From an uncultured Clostridium sp. (GTDB lineage: Bacteria > Bacillota > Clostridia > TANB77 > CAG-508), in assembly GCA_947368535.1 (NCBI GenBank), contig CANBHY010000003.1, forward strand, positions 62,001-126,000: a stretch of DNA of 64,000 bases, given 5' to 3'. Both the position numbers and the translations under genes were made by a program. The notes below the pieces were generated by a model. It saw nothing but the letters and a program-made list of their open reading frames with translations, was not told the DNA's origin and ran no database searches. Shown here in pieces: positions 54,666 through 63,674 of the stretch. Numbering within the stretch: position 1 is the stretch's first letter; each line of letters starts with the position of its first letter.

Positions 54666-55160
54666 ATGGAGAAAAGAATTGATAAAATAAACTACTATTT
54701 AGATATAGCAGAAACTGTAGCTTCAAGGTCAACATGTTTGAGAAAAAAATATGGAAGCGTAATTGTAAATCATGACCAGATTATTTCAACAGGATATTCA
54801 GGAGCTCCAAGAGGAAGAATAAATTGTTCTGATTTAGGATATTGTACTAAAAAGAAATTATTACCAGATGAAAGACATGGTGGTTATGATGCTTGTAGAT
54901 CTGTTCATAGTGAACAAAATGCGTTAATAAGTGCTTCTAGACAAGAGATGATTGGTGGAATTTTATATCTTGTAGGATATAGAACAGAAAACCATGAATA
55001 TGAAAAAGGTGCAGCTCCTTGTTTAATGTGTAGAAAATTAATAATAAATGCAGGATTAGAAAAAGTAATAGTAAGGGTTAATAAAACAGAATATAAAGTT
55101 TATCCTATTCAAGATTGGATTGATAATGATGAGTTCTTGAATGGTCAATTAGAATATTAA
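54666..55160 (+). CDS. dCMP deaminase / ComE operon protein 2 family
   Basis: 164 aa zinc-dependent deaminase. Zn and catalytic residues are in SVHSEQNALI (His-x-Glu) and AAPCLMCRKLI (PCxxC). STGYSGAPRGRINCSD and a Cys-rich loop (LGYCTKKKLLPDE) are as in deoxycytidylate deaminases (ComEB). Makes dUMP from dCMP. AGGAG precedes the ATG. Monocistronic between two terminators. Confidence 0.92.
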   Translation: MEKRIDKINYYLDIAETVASRSTCLRKKYGSVIVNHDQIISTGYSGAPRGRINCSDLGYCTKKKLLPDERHGGYDACRSVHSEQNALISASRQEMIGGILYLVGYRTENHEYEKGAAPCLMCRKLIINAGLEKVIVRVNKTEYKVYPIQDWIDNDEFLNGQLEY

Positions 55161-55170
55161 TATTAGAATG

Positions 55171-55212
55171 TAAATGTGAATTAAAATGATAGCTTTTAGT
55201 TCACGTTTATTT
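55171..55212 (+). terminator. Intrinsic terminator
   Basis: TAAATGTGAATTAAAA (55171-55186) pairs imperfectly (G-T) with TTTTAGTTCACGTTTA, then TTTTT. Confidence 0.7.
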
Positions 55213-55225
55213 TTTATATTCAAAA

Positions 55226-55254
55226 TTGATTTAATTATTAAAAAGTGCTATAAT
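55226..55254 (+). promoter_or_regulatory. Promoter of the 55317 island gene
   Basis: TTGATT (55226-55231), a 17-nt spacer and TATAAT (55249-55254), with the same GTGCTATAAT end as the promoter of the 46512 gene. Confidence 0.65.
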
Positions 55255-55316
55255 TAACTTTACATAACATAAAGAAAACTCATTTCAATTTTTTGTATAT
55301 GAGGAAAGGAGACACT

Positions 55317-55712
55317 ATGACACTATATGAAGTTTTTAATGAGAATCTTGGACGGATTCCAGAGCGTGCAATGGAGGCAAGGAAAGTCATAGCACTATTA
55401 GAATGGCCGGATATGCGAAAAAAGCATGCTTATACTATTCTTGACCAGCTGTGTGGCGGATGTCCACTGGTAAAGGAAAGTTGTAAGTCTGTCGGAATAA
55501 ATCTTTCAAGGCTGACCCTGACGCTCTCTCCTGAAGAATGTGGAATTGAAGGAGTGGATACCTTTAATGAACAAGACATCGCAAAAGCACGGCAGTATGT
55601 TATAGAACTGCTTGCTGACATGAATAAGTATGTTAAAGGTGTGAAGTTTGATTGGTCCTATCAGAAACCTAAGAAAGAAACTATAACATTCGAAATTTCA
55701 TGGATTTTCTAA
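55317..55712 (+). CDS. Unknown Cys-containing protein in a higher-GC island
   Basis: 131 aa, AAAGGAGA just before the ATG. Helical N terminus (MTLYEVFNENLGRIPERAME), then CGGCPLVKESC, a four-residue-spaced Cys set that might bind metal, and a beta-like end (KETITFEISWIF). No known family. Island-style codon use, with CGG as Arg in LGRIP and KARQY. It has its own promoter and terminator, and its neighbours are native in style. Confidence 0.65.
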   Translation: MTLYEVFNENLGRIPERAMEARKVIALLEWPDMRKKHAYTILDQLCGGCPLVKESCKSVGINLSRLTLTLSPEECGIEGVDTFNEQDIAKARQYVIELLADMNKYVKGVKFDWSYQKPKKETITFEISWIF

Positions 55713-55756
55713 AAACCAATAACTTTTCTGAGATATGTCTTCTAAAAATTCTAAAT

Positions 55757-55792
55757 AAGTCCTGTGCATGATATTTTAGTACAGGGCTTTGT
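55757..55792 (+). terminator. Intrinsic terminator
   Basis: AAGTCCTGT (55757-55765) pairs with ACAGGGCTT (55781-55789) with one G-T pair. Confidence 0.7.
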
Positions 55793-55868
55793 CTATGCTA
55801 TTTAAATTGTATATTTATATTTCTTGTGGGTATAATGAAAATAACAAAAATTTAAATAGGAGGTTTTT

Positions 55869-56945
55869 ATGGATAGAAAGATTAGAGTTGCTCAGTATGG
55901 TACTGGAAAGATGTCTGTATATACTATGAGATATGTTTTTGAAAAGGGAGCTGAAATAGTTTGTGCTTTTGATATTGATGAAGAAGTAATAGGTAAAGAT
56001 ATTGGTGAAATTATTGGAGAGGATAAGAAAGGAGTTATTGTTGAAGATTGTAAGATTGCTAGAGAAGTATTAGAAAAAGTAAAACCTGATATTTGTATAG
56101 TAACAACAATGAGTTTACTTTCTGATGTTGAAAATGCTTTAATGATATGTGCTGAACTTGGAATAAATGCTATTACTACTTGTGAAGAAGCTTTCTTTCC
56201 AGGAAATTCAAATCCTGTTTTAACACATAAAATTGATGAGATGGCTAAGAAAAATAATTGTACAATTACAGGTAGTGGATATCAAGACATTTATTGGGGA
56301 CAATTAATAACTTCAATTACTGGTTCAACCCATAAAGTTACTAAAATAAAAGGAAGTTCAAGTTATAATGTTGAGGACTATGGAATTGCATTAGCTAGAG
56401 CTCATGGTGCAGGACTAAGTTTAGAAGAATTTGATAAAGAAGTTGCTGCTGCAGATAAAATTTCTATGGAAGAGAGAATGAAGATCATTGAAAAAGGTGA
56501 GTTTGCACCTTCTTATATGTGGAATGTTAATGGCTGGTTGGCACAAAAGCTTGGTTTAACAGTTGTAGCTCAAACTCAAAGATGTATTCCACAAACAAGT
56601 GATAAAGATTTATATTCTACTACTTTAGGTATGACGATTAAAGCTGGAGATGCTACAGGGATGAGTGCGGTGGTTACTACTGAGACTCAAGAGGGAATTA
56701 TTATTGAATCTGAATGTATTGGAAAAGTATATTCAGAAACAGAATTTGACAGAAATGAGTGGACTGTATATGGTGAACCAAATACTACAATTGTTGTTGA
56801 AAAACCTGCTACTGTTGAATTAACTTGTGCAACTATAGTAAATAGAATACCTGATGTAATTAATGCAGAATCAGGATATATTCCAACATCTCATATGGAG
56901 GATTTAAAATATAGAGCGGAAACGCTAGAAAAATATGTTAAATAA
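55869..56945 (+). CDS. NAD(P)-dependent dehydrogenase, 2,4-diaminopentanoate dehydrogenase-like
   Basis: 358 aa. N-terminal Rossmann domain (RVAQYGTGKMSVYTMRYVF, acidic D at the end of strand 2 in VCAFDIDEE), then CIVTTMSLLSDVENA, and the dihydrodipicolinate-reductase-like C-terminal domain (GSGYQDIYWGQLITSI, GASYN-like GSSSYNVEDYG). The pattern fits Ord, the diaminopentanoate dehydrogenase of clostridial ornithine fermentation. No other genes of that pathway are here, so the substrate could differ. AGGAGGT precedes the ATG. Confidence 0.8.
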   Translation: MDRKIRVAQYGTGKMSVYTMRYVFEKGAEIVCAFDIDEEVIGKDIGEIIGEDKKGVIVEDCKIAREVLEKVKPDICIVTTMSLLSDVENALMICAELGINAITTCEEAFFPGNSNPVLTHKIDEMAKKNNCTITGSGYQDIYWGQLITSITGSTHKVTKIKGSSSYNVEDYGIALARAHGAGLSLEEFDKEVAAADKISMEERMKIIEKGEFAPSYMWNVNGWLAQKLGLTVVAQTQRCIPQTSDKDLYSTTLGMTIKAGDATGMSAVVTTETQEGIIIESECIGKVYSETEFDRNEWTVYGEPNTTIVVEKPATVELTCATIVNRIPDVINAESGYIPTSHMEDLKYRAETLEKYVK

Positions 56946-56956
56946 AATGTTTTAGA

Positions 56957-56987
56957 AGAAAACAGTATTATCTGTTTTCTTTTTTTA
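56957..56987 (+). terminator. Intrinsic terminator
   Basis: AGAAAACAG (56957-56965) pairs with CTGTTTTCT (56972-56980), then a T run. Confidence 0.85.
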
Positions 56988-56993
56988 TGTTTA

Positions 56994-57022
56994 TTGACGA
57001 TTTATAAATTTATATATATACT
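56994..57022 (+). promoter_or_regulatory. Promoter of the 57073 gene
   Basis: TTGACG (56994-56999), a 17-nt spacer and TATACT (57017-57022). Confidence 0.65.
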
Positions 57023-57072
57023 AAAATATATGTATGTATTAAATAATTTAGATATGAATGGAGAGGACGATT

Positions 57073-58722
57073 ATGAAATTAAATAAAAAGATAATTGTGA
57101 TATTTACAATGTTATTATCTTATTTCTTACTGTTGGGCATTGAAACGACAGTTAATGCTGTATCTCTTTCGGTAGAAGAAACAAATTATAGAGGGGCAGT
57201 AATAAAGATATCTAATTCAAAAAAAATATCTAGTTTAAAAATTTATCAGAAAGATAATAATGGAAATTGGGTAAAATTTTTTGAAGATAATGATGTAAAT
57301 GATACAGAAAAAAGTTATTTCATATCTAAATATAGATTATCAACTACAGATGCTTCAAAACTAAAAGTAATAGCTGTTTCAGAAGATGGAACTGAAGATA
57401 CAACGGAAAAAGATGTTCAAAAGTTACCAGATGCTCCTGACCCAATACCAGTACCAAGTGATTCACCAAATTCAAATCCAGTACTACCAGATAAACCAAA
57501 TAAGCCAAATAAACCAAATACTCCAAGTAATCCAGGAGATAATCCTGCACAGCCAAGTACACCAGGAAATGATGGGGTTACTAGTATCTCAATTAATTCA
57601 AGACTTACTTTATATACAGGGGGGAGTAAACAATTAACATTAACATTGAAACCTAGCAATGCAAAAACAACATTGAAATGGTCAACAAGCAATGCCAATG
57701 TTGCAAAAGTGGATTCAAAAGGAAAAGTTTCAGCAAAAGGAAAAGGTAATGCTACGATTACTGTAACTACTAGTAATGGTAAAACAGCAACTTGTCAAGT
57801 TACTGTGAAACCTACTAATACTACTTTAAATAAACATAAAGTAACGTTAAAACACGGAAATGATAAAGTTTATTTTTTAGATGTTTCTGATATGCATAAA
57901 TATAAAGATGGATCTAAAAAGGTTCAGGGGAGTGATGCTATCATATTAGAGAGCAACGGAAAATATGCTATGATTGATGTAGGTGTTGATTATCAAGGAA
58001 AGAGAGTATCACAATATTTAAAAGATATTGGAATAGATGAATTAGAATGGATTTTAATCACTCATGCTCATGGTGATCATTATGGAGGGTTAGAAAAAGT
58101 ATTAAATACGGTAACAGTAAAAAGTGTATATGTTAAAGATATTACTGCTGGAAAGAGTGGAAGAAAAGGAAATTACAAAAAAAGAATAGTTAATGTAATA
58201 AAAAACAATAAAAAGAATAAGAATATTACTAAAATTTATGATGTGAAAGATAAAAGGTATAGAAACATAGCTGTTGGAGAAATGCAAATAAGCTTATATA
58301 ATGCAGCTACTGATCACTTAAAAAAGAAAGATAGTACCAAAGGTGAGAATGTTAATTCTGTTACAGCCTTAGCTAAAATAAATGGAAAGAAACTATATTT
58401 TGGTGCTGATATTGTTAATGATACAAATATAAAAGTGAATGCAGAAAATACGGCTGCTAAGGCTGTTAATAATGTTGATTTTTATAAAGTAGCACATCAT
58501 TCATATTCTCCTAATAATGCTGCTAAAGCTTTAGAGTATTTAAGACCTAAAGAATGTGTTGTTACAAATACTTCTCCTGGAAATAAGCCATCTACTAAAG
58601 ATGCTAATACTAGAATTAAAAGATATACAAGTAAATTTCAATATACAGCAAGTGGAACAGTTATATTAACTATAGCTGAAGATGGAAAATTGTTATATAA
58701 TAAGTTAGGTGAGGATAAATAA
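57073..58722 (+). CDS. Secreted Ig-like (BIG2) and ComEC-type metallo-beta-lactamase protein
   Basis: 549 aa from the ATG at 57073 (GAGAGGA upstream). Signal peptide at residues 1-30, a beta domain, a Pro/Asn-rich linker (DKPNKPNKPNTPSNPGDNP), a BIG2 domain (TLYTGGSKQLTLTLKPSNAK through ATITVTTSNGK), then a metallo-beta-lactamase domain: ITHAHGDHYGGLE (HxHxDH) and VAHHSYSPNN. The C-terminal half resembles the soluble MBL part of ComEC/Rec2. Likely a secreted metal-dependent hydrolase; whether it cuts DNA is unknown. Confidence 0.87.
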   Translation: MKLNKKIIVIFTMLLSYFLLLGIETTVNAVSLSVEETNYRGAVIKISNSKKISSLKIYQKDNNGNWVKFFEDNDVNDTEKSYFISKYRLSTTDASKLKVIAVSEDGTEDTTEKDVQKLPDAPDPIPVPSDSPNSNPVLPDKPNKPNKPNTPSNPGDNPAQPSTPGNDGVTSISINSRLTLYTGGSKQLTLTLKPSNAKTTLKWSTSNANVAKVDSKGKVSAKGKGNATITVTTSNGKTATCQVTVKPTNTTLNKHKVTLKHGNDKVYFLDVSDMHKYKDGSKKVQGSDAIILESNGKYAMIDVGVDYQGKRVSQYLKDIGIDELEWILITHAHGDHYGGLEKVLNTVTVKSVYVKDITAGKSGRKGNYKKRIVNVIKNNKKNKNITKIYDVKDKRYRNIAVGEMQISLYNAATDHLKKKDSTKGENVNSVTALAKINGKKLYFGADIVNDTNIKVNAENTAAKAVNNVDFYKVAHHSYSPNNAAKALEYLRPKECVVTNTSPGNKPSTKDANTRIKRYTSKFQYTASGTVILTIAEDGKLLYNKLGEDK

Positions 58723-58760
58723 TAAAAATATGCCATGAGCTGTAGTGTATTTTTAAATAA

Positions 58761-58815
58761 AAGAATCGAGGTTCTGAAAATTAAATTGTTAGATTTTCAG
58801 AACCTCGAAATTCTT
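58761..58815. other. Long hairpin in the convergent intergenic region
   Basis: CGAGGTTCTGAAAA (58767-58780) pairs perfectly with TTTTCAGAACCTCG (58794-58807), extended by AAGAAT/ATTCTT across a two-base bulge. No clear T run on the plus strand; on the minus strand ATTCTTTTATTT follows. Confidence 0.6.
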
Positions 58816-58849
58816 CATATAAACATGTCGTTATGTTTTGTATGTGTTT

Positions 58850-58937
58850 TTTAGAATTCGGAAATCTTGGTAAAAAGATTAACTAGTAGCATTGCTACAG
58901 GGATTTGACTTTATAATACTTAAATCCGAATTCTAAA
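58850..58937. repeat. 88-bp inverted-repeat element (MITE-like or structured RNA)
   Basis: TTTAGAATTCGGA (58850-58862) and TCCGAATTCTAAA (58925-58937) are perfect 13-bp terminal inverted repeats. The inside can fold into two further hairpins: AATCTT/AAGATT and GTAGC/GCTAC. There is no coding capacity. It lies between convergent genes, in a 388-base gap otherwise holding only hairpins. Confidence 0.5.
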
Positions 58938-59047
58938 GGGCATCATATAGATGCAATCAAAAATAAAGTAGTCTTAAGTATTATAAAAAGTACATTTCTA
59001 TTTTACCATTGTTTACATAAAAAGTCAATATAATTTTATAAAAAATT

Positions 59048-59099
59048 AAAAAGTAAGAATTTCTTTGTAAAATTGATTACATTGAAATTCTTACTTTTT
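59048..59099. terminator. Intrinsic terminator of the uracil permease-UPRT gene
   Basis: A perfect 16-bp stem (59048-59063 with 59084-59099), starting AAAAAGTAAGAA and ending TTCTTACTTTTT. It probably works in both directions. Confidence 0.85.
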
Positions 59100-59110
59100 A
59101 TTTATTGGTT

Positions 59111-61141
59111 TTATTTTGTTCCGTAGATTCTATCACCAGCATCACCAAGACCTGGTACAATGTAAGCATCTTCATTTAAATGATCGTCTATATGAGCACA
59201 ATAGATTTTTACATCTGGATGTTTTTCTTGAACCTTTTTTAATCCTTCTGGTGCAGCGATGATACATAAGAACTTAATTTTCTTAACACCTTTTTCTTTT
59301 AAAAGGTCTATTGCATCAATAGCACTTCCGCCAGTTGCAAGCATTGGATCTAAAAGAATAACTTCTTTTGATTCTATGTTTTTAGGAACTTTGAAGAAAT
59401 AGTTTACTGGTTTATGATTATTTGTATCATCACGATACATTCCTATATGACCAATTTTAGCATTAGGTATAACATTTATTACTCCATCAAGCATTCCCAT
59501 GCCAGCTCTTAAGATTGGTACGAATGCATATTTATCTTCATCTAATTTTTTAGTTTTCATTTTACAAATTGGTGTTTCTATTTCTGTGTTTTCCAAGTTA
59601 GCATCTTCCATTGCTTTATAGCATAGGAAAGAACCAATTTCTTCAGCTAATTCTCTAAATTCTTTTGTACCTGTATTTTTTGATCTTAAAATTCCTAATT
59701 TATGTTCAATTAATGGGTGATTTAATTCAATTAAATTATTTTTATCTAAATCAGCTTTTTTTACTGTTTCATTTTCTTTTGAAAAATTTTGAGTGTCATT
59801 ATTTTCTTTTTCATTTGGTAATAATAAGTTTAATAGAATTCCAACTACAGCGGCTAAACTCATACCTGAGAAAGGAATTGTCATGCTTCCACTAGTTTTG
59901 AAAGTTATTATTGCTCCACCAAGTCCAAGAACAAGCATTGATGATGCAACAATTATATTTTTATTTTTTCCGAAATCAACTTGATTTTGAATTAATACTT
60001 TTAAACCATTAACAGCTATAAATCCATATAGTAGAAGAGATATTCCTCCTAGAACTGGATTTGGTATTGTTTGTACAAGAGCTGTGAATTTTCCTAAAAA
60101 TCCAAGAATTATTGCGAATATTGCAGCTAATCCGATAACCCATACAGAAGCGATTTTTGTCATTCCAACTACTGATGTGTTTTCACCATAAGTTGTGTTT
60201 GCTGGTCCTCCAAGAGTACCTGCAACTAAAGTTGCAACACCATCACCAAGTAGAGTATTTTTTAGTCCAGGATTTTTTAATAAATCTTTTCCTATAATTG
60301 CGCTTAAAGCTGTGTGATCTCCAATATGTTCACACATTGTTACTAAAGCTATAGGAGCCATTGTTAATGCAATCATAATATTTGGTTTATATGATGCAAA
60401 TGGTATTTTAAAGTTTGGTACTTGGAACCAAGCTGCATCTGCTACTGGAGCAAAGTCAACTAAGCCAAGTGCAACTGATGCAATATATCCAACTATAATT
60501 CCAATTAAGAATGGAATTATTTTAATAAATCCTTTTCCTCTTACCATAATGATTGCTGTTGTTAAGAATGTTATTAGTGCAGCAAGTACACCTTTCCATT
60601 CAATATTTTCTACACCAGCACCGATTCCAATGCTGTTTACTGCTGAACTAGCTAACCCTAAACCGATAATCATTATCATTGGACCAATTACGACTGGTGG
60701 TAATAGTTTGTTAATCCAGTTTGTACCGATTAATCTAATAATGAATGATACGATAATGTATACAAGACCGACAACTAGAACTCCTGTCATAGCTGCTGCA
60801 ATTCCATCAGATGCATTCCCAGAAGATGCACCAGCTATGTAAGCTGCGATTATTGGTGAGATAAAAGCAAAAGAACTTCCAAGGAATACTGGTGATTTTG
60901 CTTTTGTACATAAAATATAAATTAATGTTCCGATCCCTGCTGTTACTAGAGCTACTGCGATTGAAAGTACTTCACCTTCGAATCCAGCTGCTGCAATACC
61001 TTGATTTACTAAAATAGGAACTAATACTGTTGCTCCAAACATTGCAAATACGTGTTGGAAAGCTAGTATAATCCATTGTAGCAATTTAGGTTTTTCGTTT
61101 ACGTCTAAAGTTAAATTGTTACTTTTTGATGTTTCTTCCAT
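59111..61141 (-). CDS. Uracil permease fused to uracil phosphoribosyltransferase
   Basis: 676 aa, AGGAGG before the ATG. Residues 1-440 are an NCS2 uracil:proton symporter (LLQWIILAFQHVFAMFGAT, the Glu in MCEHIGDHTALS, and GGPANTTYGENTSVVGMTK). A polar linker (about 440-470) joins a full UPRT: HPLIEHKLGILRSKNTGTKE, VPILRAGMGMLDGV, the PRPP loop LLDPMLATGGSAIDAI, and uracil-binding residues near YIVPGLGDAGDR. Normally these are separate pyrP/uraA and upp genes. Fusion would couple uptake to UMP formation at the membrane. Expression is probably controlled by the attenuator upstream. Confidence 0.93.
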   Translation of the reverse strand: MEETSKSNNLTLDVNEKPKLLQWIILAFQHVFAMFGATVLVPILVNQGIAAAGFEGEVLSIAVALVTAGIGTLIYILCTKAKSPVFLGSSFAFISPIIAAYIAGASSGNASDGIAAAMTGVLVVGLVYIIVSFIIRLIGTNWINKLLPPVVIGPMIMIIGLGLASSAVNSIGIGAGVENIEWKGVLAALITFLTTAIIMVRGKGFIKIIPFLIGIIVGYIASVALGLVDFAPVADAAWFQVPNFKIPFASYKPNIMIALTMAPIALVTMCEHIGDHTALSAIIGKDLLKNPGLKNTLLGDGVATLVAGTLGGPANTTYGENTSVVGMTKIASVWVIGLAAIFAIILGFLGKFTALVQTIPNPVLGGISLLLYGFIAVNGLKVLIQNQVDFGKNKNIIVASSMLVLGLGGAIITFKTSGSMTIPFSGMSLAAVVGILLNLLLPNEKENNDTQNFSKENETVKKADLDKNNLIELNHPLIEHKLGILRSKNTGTKEFRELAEEIGSFLCYKAMEDANLENTEIETPICKMKTKKLDEDKYAFVPILRAGMGMLDGVINVIPNAKIGHIGMYRDDTNNHKPVNYFFKVPKNIESKEVILLDPMLATGGSAIDAIDLLKEKGVKKIKFLCIIAAPEGLKKVQEKHPDVKIYCAHIDDHLNEDAYIVPGLGDAGDRIYGTK

Positions 61142-61166
61142 CTAATTATACCTCCTTAAATTTTGA

Positions 61167-61198
61167 ATAAAAAAAATACTAGAAACAAATTCTAGTAC
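61167..61198 (-). terminator. Attenuator-type terminator in the uracil-gene leader
   Basis: On the minus strand TACTAGA pairs with TCTAGTA and is followed by eight or more T, ending about 26 bases before the start codon, so it would stop transcription in the leader unless prevented. The leader (61142 to about 61318) also has a partly paired AGAGGG...TTTCTCT element. I do not recognise a PyrR site or a known riboswitch. Confidence 0.7.
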
Positions 61199-61324
61199 TC
61201 AAAATATTCAATATATAAAATGAAAAAGAAATGATAAAAGTAAGAGAAATAGCTGGTTTCCCTCTGAAAAAAGTATTTGTAATTGATATTGCTCTTAATT
61301 TTCTCATTTTTTAACACCCTAATT

Positions 61325-61353
61325 ATAATATTATACTTTTCGACAGAATGCAA
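61325..61353 (-). promoter_or_regulatory. Promoter of the uracil permease-UPRT gene
   Basis: On the minus strand TTGCAT (61353-61348), a 17-nt spacer and TATTAT (61330-61325); transcription would begin near 61318, giving a leader of about 177 bases. Confidence 0.55.
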
Positions 61354-61466
61354 GATGTTTTGACAAAAAATATATTTATAAATTGTAAAATTTATGTTAT
61401 TGATATTTATTTTTTTATATGTTAGAATTTTTTTAGATTCTTAGAATTATACAAAGGAGTAAAAGT

Positions 61467-61802
61467 ATGACAGGGTTTCTTGTGATAATTTTTATGCTTC
61501 TTATCATTATAATAATGTTGATAGCTTTAGCTGTTGCACAGATAAAAATGGCGGGAATGAAGGTTAAAGATTTTTGGTCTTTTGTAAAGGCAAATGAAAC
61601 TTTAAATAAATTATATGCATTCTCAAAGAAGTATGAAAAATTAACAACGAATGAACAATTAGTTTTTTTAAGAGAAGCGGAGAGAGTTTTCGAAGCTTTT
61701 GATAAAGTTCCTAATGTTTTATGGGAAGAGGATTATCAAAAGTACATGGAAGTTTTGTCTACTTATAAGGATATAAAAATTGTGAGGTGGGAATCTAATT
61801 AA
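61467..61802 (+). CDS. Unknown membrane-anchored protein
   Basis: 111 aa, AAAGGAG before the ATG. One very hydrophobic N-terminal helix (FLVIIFMLLIIIIMLIALAV), then a helical soluble domain (VKDFWSFVKANETLNKLYAF, EQLVFLREAERVFEAFDKV). No known family. The gene at 61824 follows 21 bases later, suggesting a pair. Confidence 0.65.
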   Translation: MTGFLVIIFMLLIIIIMLIALAVAQIKMAGMKVKDFWSFVKANETLNKLYAFSKKYEKLTTNEQLVFLREAERVFEAFDKVPNVLWEEDYQKYMEVLSTYKDIKIVRWESN

Positions 61803-61823
61803 AAAGAAAGGGAAGGTTTAAAA

Positions 61824-62789
61824 ATGGAAGGAAAAGAGAAAAAAAGTGTAAAAATTCCATTAGCAGTTTTTATAATAATGATTTTAGTTATTATTGCGCT
61901 AGTAGGTGTAGTAGTATGGAACTTTGTTGGTACTACTAATAAAGAGGAAAATGATAATACAACAAGTAAGACGTCAAAAAATGAGTCAAATATCGTAGAA
62001 AATAATATGGAAGAAGATGAAAATAAGGTAAACGATACTGATGAAGATGATGAAAAGGAAGAGTTATCTTTAAATAATAAAATTGTAAAAGAACTTAGAG
62101 AAAAAATTGATTTTAATTATTATTCAGCTGCAAGTATATATACATCTGGTGATTTTACAGTGGAAGATATTGATAATGATATGATTTTAAGATTAGCGTG
62201 GTCAAAACTTTCTGAAGATGATATGGAACTTATTGAAGGAAATCAAGGAATGGAAAAGCATGTAAAAAAAGAATCATTAAAGAAAATTATTGAGAATTTA
62301 TTTGGAGATAATATAGAATATACAGATGAATCTTTTACACCAGTTAATGTTAAAGAATTTTATTCATATCAAGATACTGAAGAAGTAGAATATAGCAACA
62401 ATGAATATGTTGGAGGATATTATCAAGGTGGTGGAGGAACATTACCTTTTATTTATCAAGAAATATCTGATGCAAAGAAATCTGATGATACTGTAGAATT
62501 ATATGTTAAAGTTGCTTTTGTTGATACTGAATATATTGATGGTAGCGATAATGCAGATTTTAATTTTACATTTTATCAAGACTATAAAAATAAAAAATTT
62601 GTTAATGAAATAATTAAAATGAAGGAATCTGAATATATTAATGGATGTGATGATGATTATGAATATAGCTACTTTGATTCAAATTCAATGATTAAAGATT
62701 ATTTAGATGAATTTAATACTTACAAATATACTTTTAATATAGAAGATGGTGAATATTATTTATATTCTGTAGAAAAAGTAGAGGAATAA
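61824..62789 (+). CDS. Unknown membrane-anchored protein with acidic linker
   Basis: 321 aa. Cytoplasmic KEKKSVKIP, a membrane helix (about 12-34), an acidic Asn/Glu/Asp linker (about 38-80), and an ordered outer domain containing YYQGGGGTLPFIYQEI and FTFYQDYKNKKFVNEIIKM. The outer domain is beta-like and Tyr-rich. GGGAAGG precedes the ATG. No family recognised. Similar layout to the partial gene at the start of the window. Confidence 0.68.
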   Translation: MEGKEKKSVKIPLAVFIIMILVIIALVGVVVWNFVGTTNKEENDNTTSKTSKNESNIVENNMEEDENKVNDTDEDDEKEELSLNNKIVKELREKIDFNYYSAASIYTSGDFTVEDIDNDMILRLAWSKLSEDDMELIEGNQGMEKHVKKESLKKIIENLFGDNIEYTDESFTPVNVKEFYSYQDTEEVEYSNNEYVGGYYQGGGGTLPFIYQEISDAKKSDDTVELYVKVAFVDTEYIDGSDNADFNFTFYQDYKNKKFVNEIIKMKESEYINGCDDDYEYSYFDSNSMIKDYLDEFNTYKYTFNIEDGEYYLYSVEKVEE

Positions 62790-62796
62790 ATTTTAA

Positions 62797-62828
62797 AAGA
62801 AAGTCAATTATGACTTTCTTTTTTTTTG
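62797..62828 (+). terminator. Intrinsic terminator
   Basis: AAGAAAGTCA (62797-62806) pairs with TGACTTTCTT (62811-62820), then a T run. Confidence 0.88.
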
Positions 62829-62964
62829 GGCTATATTTTAAATTCAAATGAATATTTAAAATTAATAAAAAATAAATATAAAAAAAGTTAAAAAAATAGG
62901 TGGCATGATTAATTATAATATGATAGAATGACGAAAGAAAAATATAAGAGGAGTTGTTTATAAA

Positions 62965-63660
62965 ATGTATAAAAGAGTCCTATTAAAGTTAAGCGGAGAG
63001 GCTATGGCTGGTGATAATAAAACTGGTATTAATCCAGGTGTTGTTGATTCAATTACTGAAAAGGTAGTTAAATTAGTTAATATGGGAATACAAGTTGGTA
63101 TAGTTACAGGAGGAGGAAATTTCTGGAGAGGAAAAAATGGATACAAAATGGAAAGCACTACTTCTGATTATATGGGTATGCTTGCTACAGTTTTAAATTC
63201 ATTAGCTATGAAAGATGCTTTAGTGTCTAAAGGGATAAAAGCAGTTGTGCAAACTTCTATTATAATGACTCAAATTGCAGAACCTTATACAAAAAGAGAT
63301 ATGGAAAAGCATTTTGAAGAAGGAGCAGTTGTTGTTTTTGGTGGAGGAACTGGTCATCCATTCTTTTCAACTGATACTACTGCAGCACTTAGAGCTGCTG
63401 AGATGAGAGCAGATGTTATTTTAGTTGCTAAAACTATTGATGGTGTTTATTCAGCTGATCCAAAGGTTGATCCAAATGCTATTAAATATACAGAAATTAC
63501 TTATGATGAAGTTTTAAGTAAAAATTTAAAAGTTATGGATGCATCAAGTATTGCTATTTGTAGAGATAACAATATTCCACTTTCTGTTTTTTCACTTCAT
63601 GATACAGAAAATATTGTAAGAGCTGCTAATGGCGAAAATATTGGAACCATAGTTAAATAA
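62965..63660 (+). CDS. pyrH: UMP kinase PyrH
   Basis: 231 aa amino-acid-kinase fold. [15 protein letters not shown] at the N terminus, [33 protein letters not shown] for UMP binding, and [15 protein letters not shown] are present. Phosphorylates UMP to UDP, downstream of the UPRT fusion in pyrimidine salvage. AGAGGAG precedes the ATG. The frr gene starts 14 bases after its stop, the common pyrH-frr pair. Confidence 0.96.
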   Translation: MYKRVLLKLSGEAMAGDNKTGINPGVVDSITEKVVKLVNMGIQVGIVTGGGNFWRGKNGYKMESTTSDYMGMLATVLNSLAMKDALVSKGIKAVVQTSIIMTQIAEPYTKRDMEKHFEEGAVVVFGGGTGHPFFSTDTTAALRAAEMRADVILVAKTIDGVYSADPKVDPNAIKYTEITYDEVLSKNLKVMDASSIAICRDNNIPLSVFSLHDTENIVRAANGENIGTIVK

Positions 63661-63674
63661 TAGGAGGAAGAAAT

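Noticed and set aside
61200-61320. preQ1 or PyrR element in the uracil-gene leader
   Set aside because: Short matches (AGAGGG, CAGCTA) exist, but the conserved core positions of either element are not met; left as an unassigned attenuator.
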